This document shows, one piece after another, positions 54,090 through 63,401 of a DNA stretch of 64,000 bases. The stretch lies in contig NZ_OY781464.1 in NCBI RefSeq assembly GCF_963676735.1, forward strand, positions 281,001-345,000. Direction: 5' to 3'. The first letter of the stretch is position 1, and each line of letters begins with the position of its first letter. Under the pieces are notes generated by a model that saw nothing but the letters and a program-made list of their open reading frames with translations, ran no database searches and was not told the DNA's origin. The DNA comes from an uncultured Draconibacterium sp. GTDB taxonomy: Bacteria > Bacteroidota > Bacteroidia > Bacteroidales > Prolixibacteraceae. The position numbers and the translations under genes were made by a program.

Positions 54090-55100
54090 TTGTCTGACGT
54101 AAAAAACATAATACTTACCATTGTCTTAGCCAGTTTTTGGTTAAGCACATTCTCGCAAGATGTTACATTTTCTCAGTTCTATGCTAACCCTGTGTATCTG
54201 AATCCTGCATTTTCCGGAACAAGCGGTGTGCCGCGAGTGGCAATGCAGTACCGAAATCAATGGCATGGCTTTAGTAATGCTTACAATTCATACAGTTTTG
54301 CGGTTGATATTCCGGTAAAAAAACTTCGTGGCGGAGTAGGTTTTAATCTTTTAAACGATGTTCAGGCGAGTGGTGCCTTAAGTGTTCTTTCCATAAATGC
54401 AGCCTATTCGGTTGGTGTTCAGTTGAATGAGAAATTGTGGATGCACGGAGGTTTGCAGGTGGGGTATGTAAGAAATTCATTAAATTTAAACGACCTGATA
54501 TTTGCCGACAATCTGGATCCTAATTTTGGCAATCATGGCACCTCGGGAGAGGTGAATTATTTAAGCTCACCCAATAACTCATATCTGGATTATGGGATTG
54601 GTTCATTAGTTTTCAGTAAACGAATTTTTATGGGTGTTGCGGTTCATCACCTAACAGAGCCAACCCAGTCTTTTTCTGATGATGATAATTATGGAGAACC
54701 AGTAAAGCGGAAGTTTTCTGCTCATATGGGAGCTAGATTACCGGTATATCTGCACGGACATCAACGAAAAAAAATGGACATTTCACCTCAATTGATTCTG
54801 CAAAGCCAGGGAGCCTTTCAGCAGGTGAATTACGGAATTTATGCTGCCCGAAAGGGCATTGCTTTAGGAACCTGGTTTAGACAAAATTTTGGAATGCGTT
54901 ACGATGCTGTAATTTTCGTGATTGGCTTTGTTCGTAACCGAATTCAGCTCACATATAGTTACGATTTAACAGTGTCGGGTTTGTCAGGCGCAAGTGGCGG
55001 AACAAGTGAGGTTTCTTGTACCTTCTTGCTAAAACAGCATAAAAAAATCCGAAATTTACCTTTCTTCGACCGCTATGATGAGGAGTTTGGCGAAATGTGA
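54090..55100 (+). CDS. PorP/SprF family type IX secretion membrane protein
   Basis: A 336-residue outer-membrane beta-barrel protein. A signal peptide (to about TFSQ, residue 23) precedes the family start DVTFSQFYANPVYLNPAFSG, followed by alternating strands such as MQYRNQWHGF, SYSFAVDIPVKKLRGGVG and ending with LTYSYDLTVSGL. PorP/SprF proteins act as anchors or shuttle partners for large type B CTD cargo. The gene for such a cargo is convergent and ends at the next base (55101), a frequent pairing. Initiation is at TTG. Confidence 0.92.
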   Translation: MSDVKNIILTIVLASFWLSTFSQDVTFSQFYANPVYLNPAFSGTSGVPRVAMQYRNQWHGFSNAYNSYSFAVDIPVKKLRGGVGFNLLNDVQASGALSVLSINAAYSVGVQLNEKLWMHGGLQVGYVRNSLNLNDLIFADNLDPNFGNHGTSGEVNYLSSPNNSYLDYGIGSLVFSKRIFMGVAVHHLTEPTQSFSDDDNYGEPVKRKFSAHMGARLPVYLHGHQRKKMDISPQLILQSQGAFQQVNYGIYAARKGIALGTWFRQNFGMRYDAVIFVIGFVRNRIQLTYSYDLTVSGLSGASGGTSEVSCTFLLKQHKKIRNLPFFDRYDEEFGEM

Positions 55101-58100
55101 TTACCTTACCAAAAGAACCTGCCCTTTTTGGTTATGCTCAAAGCCTTGAATATCAAAATAATTCGACATCCATATGTAGTTGCCCATCGGTGCCGGGTCT
55201 CCGTTTTTATTGGTTCCGTCCCACGGATGATCGGGTGAGTCCGATTCAAAAATTAACTGCCCCCATCTGTCGAAAATTTGCAGGTTAAAGCGCGATTCAT
55301 CTGCTCCCACACCAAGTGGCATAAATGTTCTGTTTTCCGCAATTTCGCTGTCGGGCCTGAAAGCGTTGGGTGTGAAAACCGAAAATGGAAGTATTTTTAT
55401 AAGCAATTCAGCCGTGTCTGTACAGCCGTATAACGATTCAGCAATCAATTGAGCATTGTATTCGCCCAGTTCGGTGTAGGTGTGTATCGGGTTTTCTTCA
55501 CTCGAAAGTGACATGTCTCCAAAATCCCAGTTAAAATAATTGGCCAGCTCCGATTGGTTAAAAAAAGAAATATCAGCGTGCTCTAACAAGGCAACGGGAA
55601 AATCAACCTCGAACGCGGCTTTGGGTTTGGGATGAATCCATAACCAGTTGGTTTTTGTTAATGTATCGGTGCAGCCCGTTTCTGTAGAATTCGCAATTAG
55701 GCTTACATCCATTCGTCCCGAATCGGGGAAGAAATAGACAGTACTGTTGCCTTGTGGATATGGGAATGAATCGGTAAGCCAATAAAATTCAAGCATCTCA
55801 TCTTTTGGCTCGGCATAAATTTCGGTAGCCAAGGGCTGGCATCCTTCTTCATTGTCAACAAAAAAATCAAAATGTGGCTTTCTTTTTAACAGCACTTCTG
55901 CCGGTTCGCTTATACATCCGAACTCTTCAACAAGCAATTGAGCCCTGGCGATAGGCAGATCTATTGCCACGGTTATGGAGTCGTTTCCAGTTCCTGACTG
56001 GTGTGCCCCATCAAAACTCCAATGGCAAATTGACGAATCAATATTATTGATGTATACCAGTTTGGCCGAATCAGAATGACAAGATAACTCGTCTGCTTCA
56101 ATTACTGCTTCCGGGGTTGGAAAAACTTTAATCATACTGTCGATTTTAAATCCAATCTGGCATCCTGACAAGGTGTTTGTAATTAGTAAACTGACGTCGA
56201 AAAATCCTGTAGAGTTATAAAAGTGCTCCACTTCCTGCTGGTTGCTTGCAGGAGAGCCATCGCCAAAATTCCACTCAAACTGCAGGGCATCTTCTACTTT
56301 CAATTCTCCTTTAAAAACTACGGTCAACGAGTCGCATCCGTTGGCTTTTTCTGTATCTAAGGTAAAATCGGGGTTTGCCCCCAATAGCGAAGCTGTGGTG
56401 TCGCTCCAACAGCCATTTTCTTCAACAAACAACGAAATGTACGGATTGGTATTGTAGGCGCCAATTGAAACAATAAAGTTATCCCAACTTAATGAATCGA
56501 TCAGGCTTGCGCCGCCATAATCCCAAAAGTAGTTGGCATTGCTGGTGGCATTTCCTGTATATTTCACTTCACGCGAGTAGCCTTTGCATTTATCGTCGGG
56601 ATTTTCAACAAACTCAAATGCAGACGTAGGTGTAGGGTGAAAGGCAATAGTAATAGTATCGCCTGTCAGGCAGCCATCTGTGGTCGTTAACTCATACCAA
56701 ATGGTGTAGACACCCCAGTTTAGCACTTCAACAGATGTACTGGTTTGTTGCGCGTTGGTAAAAGATAAGTCAGTGTTGTTGCATTTCCAGCTAAAACTGC
56801 CGTCGTATTTCCAGACCTCCTCCGGAGCATCGGTAATAGAAAGAGTAAGTTCTGTTTGTTTTGCTCCACACAGGTGTTCTTTCCCACTAATTTCAACTTT
56901 TGGAACCGGAAAAACAACCAGGTTCATGGTGTCGCGGGCCGGGCAATTGTATTTATCGAATACGGTAAGCCGGTATTCGTCTGTTTCTCTTGCTGTGTAA
57001 AGCTGATTCGTGGAAAGCGTATCATCGTTTTGGTTTTGCCAAAGGTATTTTTCAAATCCATCTTTCCCATTCAAATCGATGCTGTAAGGAAAACATCCTT
57101 CATCGTGTTCAACGCCAAGCTCAATTTCCGGAGAGCTCACAAAAACATAAATCGAATCTTCCAGTTCGCAACCATCAATTGTAGTGGTTCGAACTTTGTA
57201 CTTGCCACTGGTGGTTACTTCAAGTGTTTGAGTAGTGTCGCCACTATCCCAAGCATAAGTATCAAAATAAGGTCCGGCGTCCAACACCCGGGTTTCTCCA
57301 TCGCATAATAAAAGCGTATCGCCATTGAAGTTTATACTTTCTCCAAGGTCGAGCACGAGGTCTAAATTAAAACCAACACCGTAGCCATACGATTCAACGC
57401 CTCCGTAACCATAAACGTAAGCCAGAAAACCTCGATCCTGATTAATGTTATGAATGCGATAGGTTCCTCCCGAAATTGCTTTTTGGGCATAAGAATATTC
57501 GCTGTTGGGGAAAGGGGTAAAATCTGCAGGAATTGGTGTATCATCAAAACGAATATTATCGACCTCTGAAGTAAGCGAGATGATGTTTACATAATAACCT
57601 GAGATATTATCGGATTTATAAGTAACAAAGGTAACGTCGTTTTTCGATTGAGATGTTGAACTCAACACAATCATAAATGGATCTCCATTACCACCGGTAT
57701 AGGTAAAATCGACATCACGCGATTGACTGAATTGAGCAACTAAAATTGGCTGTTCAGAATAAATTCGAGAGGGTTCATCGTGGTAAAGAATTATTTCTTT
57801 GAACTCACTTTTATTTAACGTGAAAGAACTTTCTCCTGAGATATGAACGGTGGTATTATCTTTTGCCGCCATAATTCGATATCGATCCGACTCGCGTGTG
57901 CGTAAGGGAACAGCATAGTATTCGCGTCCCCACGACTGAATTGGCGGTATCTGTTCGTAAAGATGGTCCCAGCAACAATCGCCGGTAGGTACGGCAGTGG
58001 CTAATGAGCCTGAGTAAAGAGCAATGGGCTTATCGCTTTGAATAAAGCTTTGGGTTAAGTCGCCCTGATTGGGGAGGTTGTAATCATTTTCCGATTGCAC

Positions 58101-58724
58101 CTGAAATACCTCTCCTTTATTAAGCTCAATCAGTATTGAGTCGCCGGCTGCTACTAACTGATCTGTTTCTTTGCTCGGAATAATAAGCACGGCTGTGGAA
58201 TCTTCAGTGGCCACAACTAAAAACTGACTATTTCTGCCATTTCCATAACCGCCCGAATTATTGGTATGTATATCAACATCGTAACACATGGCAAAGTATT
58301 CTTTGCCCAGTGATTCTACGGGGTAAATTACCGCAACATCAGCCGAGTTTTGATCATAATTAAGGGCATATAAATTTACCGGTTTTTCCGAAACCAGGTG
58401 AATTCCTTTTTCTTCAATATTTTCTGATCCAATTGCTTCAACCATTTCCCAAGGAATACGTACCTGTCGCGAACTGTTAGCAGCAACATTAAAGGTTCCT
58501 TCAAAAGGAGTTAAGTCTTTGCCGATAGTAATGGTAAATGTAGTACTTTCCCGCGCTGTAACAGTAATTTCAATGTAATGATTAGTGTTGTAGTTGCGGC
58601 TTTCCATAAAGCCAAACCAGAAATCGGTACCTTCGGTTGATTTTTTACACGGGTTGGCGTATTGTGCAAAAGCCAGAAAAGTAAAGCACCAAAAGGCAGT
58701 TAATAGTGTAAGTTTTTTAGCCAT
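55101..58724 (-). CDS. giant surface protein with PKD domains and type B sorting domain
   Basis: A 1207-residue exported protein. The signal peptide ends near FAQYANP. Residues about 28-330 resemble an IgGFc-binding N-terminal domain (EGTDFWFGFMESRN, YFAMCYDVDIHTNNSGGYG). PKD-type Ig modules follow (FEWNFGDGSPAS, YFNWDFGDMSLSSEENPIHTY). The last 90 residues are a gliding-motility/CHU_C type B C-terminal domain (VFTPNAFRPDSE, IFDRWGQLIFESD, GNYIWM). It is exported by type IX secretion and held on the surface, probably with the adjacent PorP/SprF protein. The role is likely adhesion. Confidence 0.93.
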   Translation of the reverse strand: MAKKLTLLTAFWCFTFLAFAQYANPCKKSTEGTDFWFGFMESRNYNTNHYIEITVTARESTTFTITIGKDLTPFEGTFNVAANSSRQVRIPWEMVEAIGSENIEEKGIHLVSEKPVNLYALNYDQNSADVAVIYPVESLGKEYFAMCYDVDIHTNNSGGYGNGRNSQFLVVATEDSTAVLIIPSKETDQLVAAGDSILIELNKGEVFQVQSENDYNLPNQGDLTQSFIQSDKPIALYSGSLATAVPTGDCCWDHLYEQIPPIQSWGREYYAVPLRTRESDRYRIMAAKDNTTVHISGESSFTLNKSEFKEIILYHDEPSRIYSEQPILVAQFSQSRDVDFTYTGGNGDPFMIVLSSTSQSKNDVTFVTYKSDNISGYYVNIISLTSEVDNIRFDDTPIPADFTPFPNSEYSYAQKAISGGTYRIHNINQDRGFLAYVYGYGGVESYGYGVGFNLDLVLDLGESINFNGDTLLLCDGETRVLDAGPYFDTYAWDSGDTTQTLEVTTSGKYKVRTTTIDGCELEDSIYVFVSSPEIELGVEHDEGCFPYSIDLNGKDGFEKYLWQNQNDDTLSTNQLYTARETDEYRLTVFDKYNCPARDTMNLVVFPVPKVEISGKEHLCGAKQTELTLSITDAPEEVWKYDGSFSWKCNNTDLSFTNAQQTSTSVEVLNWGVYTIWYELTTTDGCLTGDTITIAFHPTPTSAFEFVENPDDKCKGYSREVKYTGNATSNANYFWDYGGASLIDSLSWDNFIVSIGAYNTNPYISLFVEENGCWSDTTASLLGANPDFTLDTEKANGCDSLTVVFKGELKVEDALQFEWNFGDGSPASNQQEVEHFYNSTGFFDVSLLITNTLSGCQIGFKIDSMIKVFPTPEAVIEADELSCHSDSAKLVYINNIDSSICHWSFDGAHQSGTGNDSITVAIDLPIARAQLLVEEFGCISEPAEVLLKRKPHFDFFVDNEEGCQPLATEIYAEPKDEMLEFYWLTDSFPYPQGNSTVYFFPDSGRMDVSLIANSTETGCTDTLTKTNWLWIHPKPKAAFEVDFPVALLEHADISFFNQSELANYFNWDFGDMSLSSEENPIHTYTELGEYNAQLIAESLYGCTDTAELLIKILPFSVFTPNAFRPDSEIAENRTFMPLGVGADESRFNLQIFDRWGQLIFESDSPDHPWDGTNKNGDPAPMGNYIWMSNYFDIQGFEHNQKGQVLLVR

Positions 58725-58758
58725 GATTTAATTGCGGCTAAAACTAACCATTATTCAC

Positions 58759-58788
58759 AAAAAAACCGCACAAAAAAATTGTGCGGTT
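58759..58788 (-). terminator. terminator of the carboxylase operon
   Basis: Read on the minus strand: AACCGCACAA (58788-58779), a loop of five T, TTGTGCGGTT (58773-58764), then a run of T (58765-58759). A perfect 10-bp stem, 25 bases beyond the biotin carrier stop codon. Confidence 0.88.
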
Positions 58789-58812
58789 CCTGATAAGTAT
58801 CTGTAGTTTATT

Positions 58813-59136
58813 CTATAACGGTCGTATTTCCAACATCAGGTGACGTTTTGGAATAACATCTCCCTTTTTGATATGTATTTTTACGATTTCTCCATCGAAA
58901 GGCATTCTTACCTGGTTCTCCATTTTCATGGCTTCAAGCAATAATAATGTTTCGCCTTCTTTTACCTTTTGTTTTGTTTTTACAAAAAGATCAATAATTG
59001 TTCCCGGGATAAATGAATAAATCTCATTTGGGTTGGGTGAAACGTAATTTACCCTGTTTTCAAACTTCTTGGTGAAAGTAGTTTTGTATACAGCTCCCTG
59101 AACAACTAAATTTTTGAATTCTTTTTCTTCTGCCAT
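58813..59136 (-). CDS. biotin carboxyl carrier protein of acyl-CoA carboxylase
   Basis: A 107-residue biotinyl domain. The biotinylated Lys lies in LLEAMKMENQV (about 68-78), with the hairpin partner PFDGEIVKIHIKKGDVI. The N-terminal part is short, so it is a minimal carrier. It takes CO2 from a biotin carboxylase and passes it to the carboxyltransferase encoded 20 bases upstream. The terminator just downstream ends the operon. The biotin carboxylase subunit is not encoded here. Confidence 0.92.
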   Translation of the reverse strand: MAEEKEFKNLVVQGAVYKTTFTKKFENRVNYVSPNPNEIYSFIPGTIIDLFVKTKQKVKEGETLLLLEAMKMENQVRMPFDGEIVKIHIKKGDVIPKRHLMLEIRPL

Positions 59137-59156
59137 AATGCATATGTTTTTATCGA

Positions 59157-60701
59157 TTAAAACGGAGGAATTCCATGTTTTTTAGCTGGCATTGAAGCAC
59201 TCTTGTTTTCAGAAACCTGCAATGCATGCAAAATGCGCGAACGTGTTTCACTTGGTTCAATTACCTCATCGATATAACCTTGAGCAGCTGCAACGTATGG
59301 ATTGGCAAATTTTTGCTTATACTCTTCAATTTTTTGCTGACGCATTTCTTCCGGATTTTCGGCTTCTGCAATTTCCTTACGGAAAACAATATTGGCAGCA
59401 CCTTCAGGTCCCATTACAGCAATTTCGGCTGTTGGCCAGGCAAAAACAAAGTCGGCACGTAAATGGCGCGAGTTCATGGCAATGTATCCACCACCATAGG
59501 CTTTGCGAACAATAACCGTAATTTTTGGCACCGTTGCTTCACTGTATGCATAAAGTATTTTTGCACCATGGCGAATAACACCGGCATGTTCCTGGTCAAC
59601 TCCAGGCAGATAACCCGGAAGGTCTTCCATTGTTACAATTGGAATATTAAATGAATCGCAGTAACGAATAAAACGGGCAGCTTTATCCGAACTGTCAATA
59701 TCAAGTACACCTGCCAGTACCATTGGCTGGTTGGCTACAAAACCAACTGTTTCGCCATTCATTCTACCAAAGCCAATAATAATGTTTGGTGCAAAATCTT
59801 CCATTACTTCCAAAAATTCAGAGCCGTCGGTGATACTTTTTATCACTTCACGCATGTCGTACGGAATTCTTGGATCAGCTGGAACGATATCTTCAACTTT
59901 AGTACCTTTTAATGGTGCTTTTGGCTTGTGCGCCAATGCTTTTCTGGAGTTGTTGCGAGGGATGTAACTGATAAGTGTTTTTATCTGTTCGAAACAATCT
60001 AACTCGGTTTGGGCATAAAAATGTGCGTTACCTGTTATTTCGGCATGCACGCGTGCACCACCCAGTTCTTCCATCGAAACTTCTTCACCCAAAACAGATT
60101 TAACCACCGATGGTCCGGTAATAAACATTTTTGAGATATTTTCCACCACAAAAACAAAATCGGTTAGTGCCGGCGAGTATACTGCACCTCCGGCACAAGG
60201 GCCAAGAATTACAGAAATTTGAGGAATTACACCAGAAGCCAATGTGTTGCGGAAGAAAATCTCTCCGTAACCGGCCAATGAGTTAACACCTTCCTGAATA
60301 CGGGCACCTCCCGAATCGTTGATTCCGATTAACGGAACGCGCATTTTTAGTGCGTGGTCCATAATTTTGGTGATTTTGCGGGCATGCATTAAGCCTAACG
60401 AACCACCGGCAACGGTAAAGTCCTGGGCAAAAATACAAACGGGTTTGTTGTAGATTGTACCGGTTCCGATGATTACACCATCACCATGCAAGGTTTTTCC
60501 TTCCATGCCAAAATCTTTGGCGGCATGTTCTACAAATAAGTCGTATTCGTGAAAAGAGTTTTTATCCAACAGGGCAAGGATACGTTCACGGGCTGTGAGT
60601 TTACCCATTTTAACCTGCTTCTCAATGGCTTTATCTCCACCACCTTTTTGTACTTCTTTCTTTCTTTTACGAAGATCGAGTACGTTACTTCTTAGTGACA
60701 T
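59157..60701 (-). CDS. acyl-CoA carboxylase carboxyltransferase subunit (propionyl/methylmalonyl type)
   Basis: A 514-residue crotonase-fold carboxyltransferase. It shows the N-terminal KMGKLTARERILALLDKNSF split at about 30-50, FAQDFTVAGGSLG, the oxyanion-hole GGARIQEGV (about 131-139), GPCAGGAVYSPAL, and the C-terminal half with AYGGGYIAM and FAWPTAEIAVMGPEGAANI. It moves CO2 between biotin and propionyl-CoA or methylmalonyl-CoA, likely in the succinate-propionate route (inferred). It is first in a two-gene operon with the biotin carrier and has its own promoter upstream. Confidence 0.94.
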   Translation of the reverse strand: MSLRSNVLDLRKRKKEVQKGGGDKAIEKQVKMGKLTARERILALLDKNSFHEYDLFVEHAAKDFGMEGKTLHGDGVIIGTGTIYNKPVCIFAQDFTVAGGSLGLMHARKITKIMDHALKMRVPLIGINDSGGARIQEGVNSLAGYGEIFFRNTLASGVIPQISVILGPCAGGAVYSPALTDFVFVVENISKMFITGPSVVKSVLGEEVSMEELGGARVHAEITGNAHFYAQTELDCFEQIKTLISYIPRNNSRKALAHKPKAPLKGTKVEDIVPADPRIPYDMREVIKSITDGSEFLEVMEDFAPNIIIGFGRMNGETVGFVANQPMVLAGVLDIDSSDKAARFIRYCDSFNIPIVTMEDLPGYLPGVDQEHAGVIRHGAKILYAYSEATVPKITVIVRKAYGGGYIAMNSRHLRADFVFAWPTAEIAVMGPEGAANIVFRKEIAEAENPEEMRQQKIEEYKQKFANPYVAAAQGYIDEVIEPSETRSRILHALQVSENKSASMPAKKHGIPPF

Positions 60702-60765
60702 AAAGTATTTTTTTAGTTATAAATTACCCGGTAGCTGACCGGTGTTATTTTTCTTTAGCGTGGGC

Positions 60766-60773
60766 AAAATTAT
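60766..60773 (-). promoter_or_regulatory. -7 box of the carboxylase operon
   Basis: On the minus strand this is TAATTTTG, a perfect match 64 bases before the carboxyltransferase ATG. The leader contains a small CCGGT/ACCGG hairpin (60729-60743) of unknown meaning. Confidence 0.4.
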
Positions 60774-60925
60774 AATTTTTTTTAATTGCCATGGGCTAAT
60801 GTATTCCTGTACTACGGAAATTAACCAACATAGGTTCAGCAGCTTCGAATTATTGTATTGTATGTTTGAAAAATTGTTGGTATTTCAAGAAGAAACGTTG
60901 CAAATGCAAAAAATTCGGCACTTTT

Positions 60926-62005
60926 TTATCGGGCAGCCCAACGGTAAACAAAGAAAGCCAGAATAGCGTACATAAAGTTTGGTAACCAAACAGCGATAAA
61001 TACCGGTGTTGTTCCGCTAATGGCAAATACAGTAGATATTTGCATAAATAAAATGTAAGAGAAAGCTAATAAAAGCCCAAGCCCAATGTGCAGTCCCAGT
61101 CCGCCTTTTACCTTGCGTGAGGCAAGCCCAACACCTATAAGTGTTAAAATAAATGCTGAAAAAGGATTGGCCAGACGTTTGTGTTTTTCAATTTCCCATT
61201 CAACATAGTTTACACCTCGCATTTTCATCAAATCAATTTCTTTTAACAGGGCGGGAGTGGTAAAGGTTTCCATCTCGTTTTTCAACATCTGAAAATCGCC
61301 GGGAGACATATTAAGCGTAGTATCCATGCGGTAGCCTTTTTCAAATGTTTCATGGTCTTCAAAAATATTACGTTTCCAATAGGAGTTAATCACCCATTTG
61401 CCCGATTTTTCATCCCAGCGAATGTTCTGAGCTGTAAGCTTTTCGGTAAGTTTTCCTTCCTCAAAATGCTCGAGGGTAAAACGTAAACCAACATTGTTGG
61501 AATTAAAACTTTGCATATAAATGTAGGTGCCCGGTTCAATTTGTCGATGAATATTTCGCTCGGTGCTAATGGTGCGGCTTCTAATATATTTGTGCCTAAA
61601 ATTAATCATGGTTTTATTGGCCGGCGGAATAATATAATTACCAAGAATGAAAGAAAACAGGGCAATAACAAAGGCCGAAACCAAATAAGGGCGCATCAGT
61701 CGGGCGTACGAAACACCACTGCTTAAAATGGCGATAATCTCGGTATTGTAGGTCATTTTTGAGGTAAAGTAAATTACCGCAATAAAGGTAAACAGGGGAC
61801 TAAAAAGGTTGGCAAAATAGGGTATAAAGTTAAGGTAGTAATCAAACACGATGTCTTTTACCGGAATTTCCTTCGACAAAAATTCATCAAGGTTTTCAGA
61901 AATATCGAAAACAATGGCGATACTCAGGATCAGACCAATGGCATAAAAGAAAGTTCCGAGAAACTTTTTCGAAATGTAAAAATCTATTGTTTTATACCAC
62001 TTCAT
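60926..62005 (-). CDS. LptF/LptG family lipopolysaccharide export permease
   Basis: A 359-residue YjgP/YjgQ permease of the Lpt system. Six membrane helices are visible: one near 16-33, two around 55-110, and three C-terminal (about 270-350) with LASRKVKGGLGLHIGLG. A periplasmic beta-jellyroll lies between (about 135-265). It extracts LPS from the inner membrane with LptB and its partner. Whether it is F or G cannot be told from the sequence. The gene follows tgt by 6 bases, a pairing common in Bacteroidota. Confidence 0.93.
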   Translation of the reverse strand: MKWYKTIDFYISKKFLGTFFYAIGLILSIAIVFDISENLDEFLSKEIPVKDIVFDYYLNFIPYFANLFSPLFTFIAVIYFTSKMTYNTEIIAILSSGVSYARLMRPYLVSAFVIALFSFILGNYIIPPANKTMINFRHKYIRSRTISTERNIHRQIEPGTYIYMQSFNSNNVGLRFTLEHFEEGKLTEKLTAQNIRWDEKSGKWVINSYWKRNIFEDHETFEKGYRMDTTLNMSPGDFQMLKNEMETFTTPALLKEIDLMKMRGVNYVEWEIEKHKRLANPFSAFILTLIGVGLASRKVKGGLGLHIGLGLLLAFSYILFMQISTVFAISGTTPVFIAVWLPNFMYAILAFFVYRWAAR

Positions 62006-62011
62006 ATCTTG

Positions 62012-63139
62012 TTAAAGTCTTTCTTTTAATTTCAAAACCATTTCATTTTTCCAGCTCACAAAATTGCCATCCTGTATTTTTTGCCGGGCAGTTTTTACCA
62101 GCCACAGGTAAAATGCAAGGTTGTGCTGACTGGCAATTTGAGCCCCAAGCATTTCGTTTGAAATAATCAGGTGCCGAAGATAAGCTTTTGAATACTGGTC
62201 GACAAACGAAGTGCCATTTTCATCGATGGGCGAATGGTCGTTTTCCCATTTTTTGTTTCTGATGTTTATAATTCCTTTGCTGGTAAACAACATGCCATTG
62301 CGTCCGTTTCGGGTGGGCATAACACAATCAAACATATCAATCCCACGGTGTATCCCTTCAAGAATATTTACCGGAGTACCAACTCCCATCAGGTAGCGCG
62401 GTTTATTTTCGGGCAGGTCTGCGGTGCACACTTCTGTCATTTCGTACATCTCGTGTTCGGTTTCGCCAACCGAAAGTCCGCCAATGGCATAACCATCGGC
62501 GTCAAATGTTTTTACGTTTGCAACAGCAGCCTTTCGTAAATCGGTAAAAGTATTTCCCTGTACAATTGGAAACAACGATTGCGAATAGCCATATTTTGGC
62601 ACGGTATTGTTAAACTGTTTAAAACAACGTTCAAGCCATCGCTGGGTAAGTTCGAGCGAGCGTTTGGCATAATTGTAGTCGGCATCGCCGGGCGTACATT
62701 CATCAAAAGCCATAATAATATCGGCGCCAATGCTTCGCTGAATATCCATTACATTTTCGGGAGTAAACATATGGTACGACCCATCGATATGCGATTGAAA
62801 ACGCGCACCTTCTTTACTGAGTTTTCGGATATCGCCAAGCGAAAAAACCTGGAAACCCCCGCTATCCGTCAGAATTGGCTTATCCCAACGGTTGAATTTG
62901 TGCAATCCACCTGCTTTTTCAATTACATCAATTCCCGGGCGTAAATACAAATGATAGGTATTGCCCAAAATAATCTGAGCTTTTATATCTTCCTTAATAT
63001 CGCGGGTGTGAATTCCTTTTACTGATCCGGCTGTACCTACCGGCATAAAAATAGGTGTTTCAATTGCCCCATGGTCGGTGGTGAGAACACCGGCCCGGGC
63101 ACGCGAGTTTTCTGCTGTTTTCTGTAATTCAAATTTCAT
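62012..63139 (-). CDS. tgt: queuine/preQ1 tRNA-guanine transglycosylase
   Basis: A 375-residue TIM-barrel enzyme that exchanges guanine-34 in tRNAs with GUN anticodons for preQ1. D92 in TDSGGFQVFS and D271 in FDCVMPTRNGRNG are the catalytic aspartates. The C-terminal part where most family members carry the CxCxxC zinc ligands reads DENGTSFVDQYSKAYLRHL (306-324) and has none of the three cysteines; only H323 remains. The rest is normal. It is in operon with the LptF/G gene. Confidence 0.95.
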   Translation of the reverse strand: MKFELQKTAENSRARAGVLTTDHGAIETPIFMPVGTAGSVKGIHTRDIKEDIKAQIILGNTYHLYLRPGIDVIEKAGGLHKFNRWDKPILTDSGGFQVFSLGDIRKLSKEGARFQSHIDGSYHMFTPENVMDIQRSIGADIIMAFDECTPGDADYNYAKRSLELTQRWLERCFKQFNNTVPKYGYSQSLFPIVQGNTFTDLRKAAVANVKTFDADGYAIGGLSVGETEHEMYEMTEVCTADLPENKPRYLMGVGTPVNILEGIHRGIDMFDCVMPTRNGRNGMLFTSKGIINIRNKKWENDHSPIDENGTSFVDQYSKAYLRHLIISNEMLGAQIASQHNLAFYLWLVKTARQKIQDGNFVSWKNEMVLKLKERL

Positions 63140-63401
63140 TAACTACGAATTGCCTGCTTTGTTTATTTAAAAGTTAAGTGCCAATTGTAAGCGATGCAAT
63201 CAAAAAATATCGATACACACTTTTTTCAAATAAATTTGAGTGGCAAATATAGCTATTTCGCCCGAATAGATTTGATTTCATTTACATAGATAGCTGTTAA
63301 TAAAAACTAATTACTGTAAACAACTTCGAACTTTTTGAAAAAGATGATATGTGGAATTTTGTTAGTATTGTCGTGTTTTTAATACCGAATTTTTTCAATA
63401 G
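63140..63401. other. divergent intergenic region, tgt promoter
   Basis: A 262-base A/T-rich spacer. On the minus strand TATATTTG (63251-63244) is a perfect -7 box for tgt, giving a leader of about 100 bases. No clear box was found for the plus-strand glycosyltransferase gene, and no gene is seen. Confidence 0.4.

Noticed and set aside
60742..60966. Plus-strand frame of 74 codons between the carboxylase and LptF/G genes
   Set aside because: It runs antisense into the LptF/G end and covers the carboxylase promoter region; its composition is not protein-like.
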